Below are positions 6,835 to 7,465 of a DNA stretch of 7,465 nt, one piece after another. Within the stretch, counting starts at the first letter, position 1, and each line of letters opens with the position of its first letter. Below the pieces are notes generated by a model. It did no database searches, had not been told where the DNA came from, and saw only the letters and a list, made by a program, of their open reading frames with translations. Location of the stretch: the NCBI GenBank assembly GCA_041481895.1, contig JBGPCQ010000144.1, positions 1 through 7,465 of the forward strand, written 5' to 3'. The translations under genes were made by a program, and so were the position numbers. This DNA is from JAMPXD01 sp041481895 (lineage in GTDB: Bacteria > Desulfobacterota > Desulfuromonadia > Geobacterales > Geobacteraceae).

Positions 6835-6838
6835 CCTC
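6835..6838 (-). promoter_or_regulatory. pdhC ribosome-binding site overlapping the pdhB stop codon
   Basis: On the - strand the pdhB stop TGA (6839-6837) runs into GAGG (6838-6835), followed by TAATT and the pdhC ATG. The seven-base gap between the genes and the overlap of the site with the stop point to one transcript and coupled translation, which would help keep E1 and E2 in proportion. Confidence 0.8.
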
Positions 6839-7465
6839 AGTATTTCGCTGCCAACGTTTCTTTCACCGCTTTGACGATATCTTCCACCTGCGGGATGCAG
6901 AGCTTCTCCAGTTTGCGCGAATAGGGCATCGGCACATCCAGCCCCGACACCCGCTGCACCGGTGCCAGGAGCCGGTCGAAGCAGCCGTCGTAGATGCGCG
7001 AAGCGATCTCCGCCCCGAGGCCGCAGGTTCGCCAGCACTCCTCCACCACCACCGCCCGGCCGGTCTTTGTTACCGATGCGACGAAGGCCGCCGTGTCGAG
7101 AGGCGAGAGGGTGCGCAGGTCGATCACCTCGCACGACACCCCTTCCTTCTCAAGTTCGGCAGCGGCGGCAAGGGCAAGGATGGTCATGCGCGAATAAGCG
7201 ACGATGGTGACGTCATCCCCTGCCCGCTTTACCTCGGCCTTGCCGAAGGGGATTGTGAATTCCGGGTCCTCCGGCACCTCCCCCTTGCTGTTGTAGAGGA
7301 GCTCATGCTCCAGGAACATGACCGGGTTGTTATCCCGGATGGCGGTTTTCAGGAGCCCCCGGGCGTCCGCCGGGGTGGCCGGCACTGCCACGTACATGCC
7401 GGGCGCATGCATGAAAAAGGTCTCCAGTGACTGTGAATGCTGGGCCGCCAGCTGGCTGCCCCCGC
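6837..7465 (-). CDS. pdhB: Pyruvate dehydrogenase E1 component, beta subunit (5' end outside the window)
   Basis: About 208 residues plus the stop are visible. The frame continues without interruption through the right edge at 7465, so the Met at 7412 is internal. The residues before it (GGSQLAAQHSQSLETFF) are the well-known E1 beta motif. Family members have about 325 residues, so roughly the first third is missing. Next comes VPATPADARGLLKTAIRDNNPVMFLEHELLY, the end of the pyrimidine-binding part. The C-terminal transketolase-like domain follows (from VTIVAYSRM through VVVEECWRTCGLGAEIASRI to the PYSRKLEKLCIP end). With E1 alpha, presumably upstream outside the window, it decarboxylates pyruvate using thiamine diphosphate and loads the E2 lipoyl arm. 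Acetoin or branched-chain dehydrogenase E1 beta is the alternative. It is tightly coupled to pdhC. Confidence 0.94.
   Translation of the reverse strand, partial: GGSQLAAQHSQSLETFFMHAPGMYVAVPATPADARGLLKTAIRDNNPVMFLEHELLYNSKGEVPEDPEFTIPFGKAEVKRAGDDVTIVAYSRMTILALAAAAELEKEGVSCEVIDLRTLSPLDTAAFVASVTKTGRAVVVEECWRTCGLGAEIASRIYDGCFDRLLAPVQRVSGLDVPMPYSRKLEKLCIPQVEDIVKAVKETLAAKY

Noticed and set aside
6318..7430. 370-codon open frame on the + strand opposite pdhC and pdhB
   Set aside because: Its Ser/Ala-rich start is the complement of the E2 linker, and it crosses two real genes.

Overview
The window looks like a piece of a chromosome from a GC-rich Gram-negative bacterium. The best guess is a Geobacter-type member of the Desulfuromonadota. 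This rests on the gene set and order (E1 beta, E2, lipB, Lon-like protease), the GC-rich codon use, and short intergenic repeats of a style I associate with those genomes. The taxonomic call is inference, because no marker gene such as rRNA is present.

Layout. Bases 1-165 are a leader with two small inverted repeats and no gene I can support. Bases 166-1786 (+ strand) hold two adjacent membrane-anchored cell-wall genes one base apart. The second (902-1786) is a complete YkuD-type L,D-transpeptidase with its Cys/His motif. The first (166-900) appears to be a shortened paralogue of the same fold that has lost both the cysteine and the histidine, so it is a likely pseudoenzyme. An 87-base convergent gap follows, and everything after it is on the - strand.

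Read in the direction of transcription (high to low coordinates), the - strand carries the 3' two thirds of pdhB (E1 beta, cut by the window edge), pdhC (E2, with lipoyl, E3-binding and catalytic domains), lipB (octanoyltransferase), and a Lon-family ATP-dependent protease of the AAA_32/LonB-like type. pdhB and pdhC are tightly coupled: the pdhC ribosome-binding site overlaps the pdhB stop codon. lipB fits the context, because it starts the lipoylation that the E2 lipoyl lysine needs. The protease is a common neighbour but has no obvious direct role in the pathway.

The most unexplained structure is a 182-183-base direct repeat present twice, at 4389-4570 and 5291-5473. Each copy starts just after a stop codon on the transcribed strand (after lipB and after pdhC). 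Each copy is itself a long imperfect palindrome around a GGGTTAACCC-like centre. Three base differences between the right arms of the two copies all keep pairing in the - strand RNA through G-U wobble. I see no rRNA, tRNA, CRISPR array, transposase gene or intact insertion sequence.
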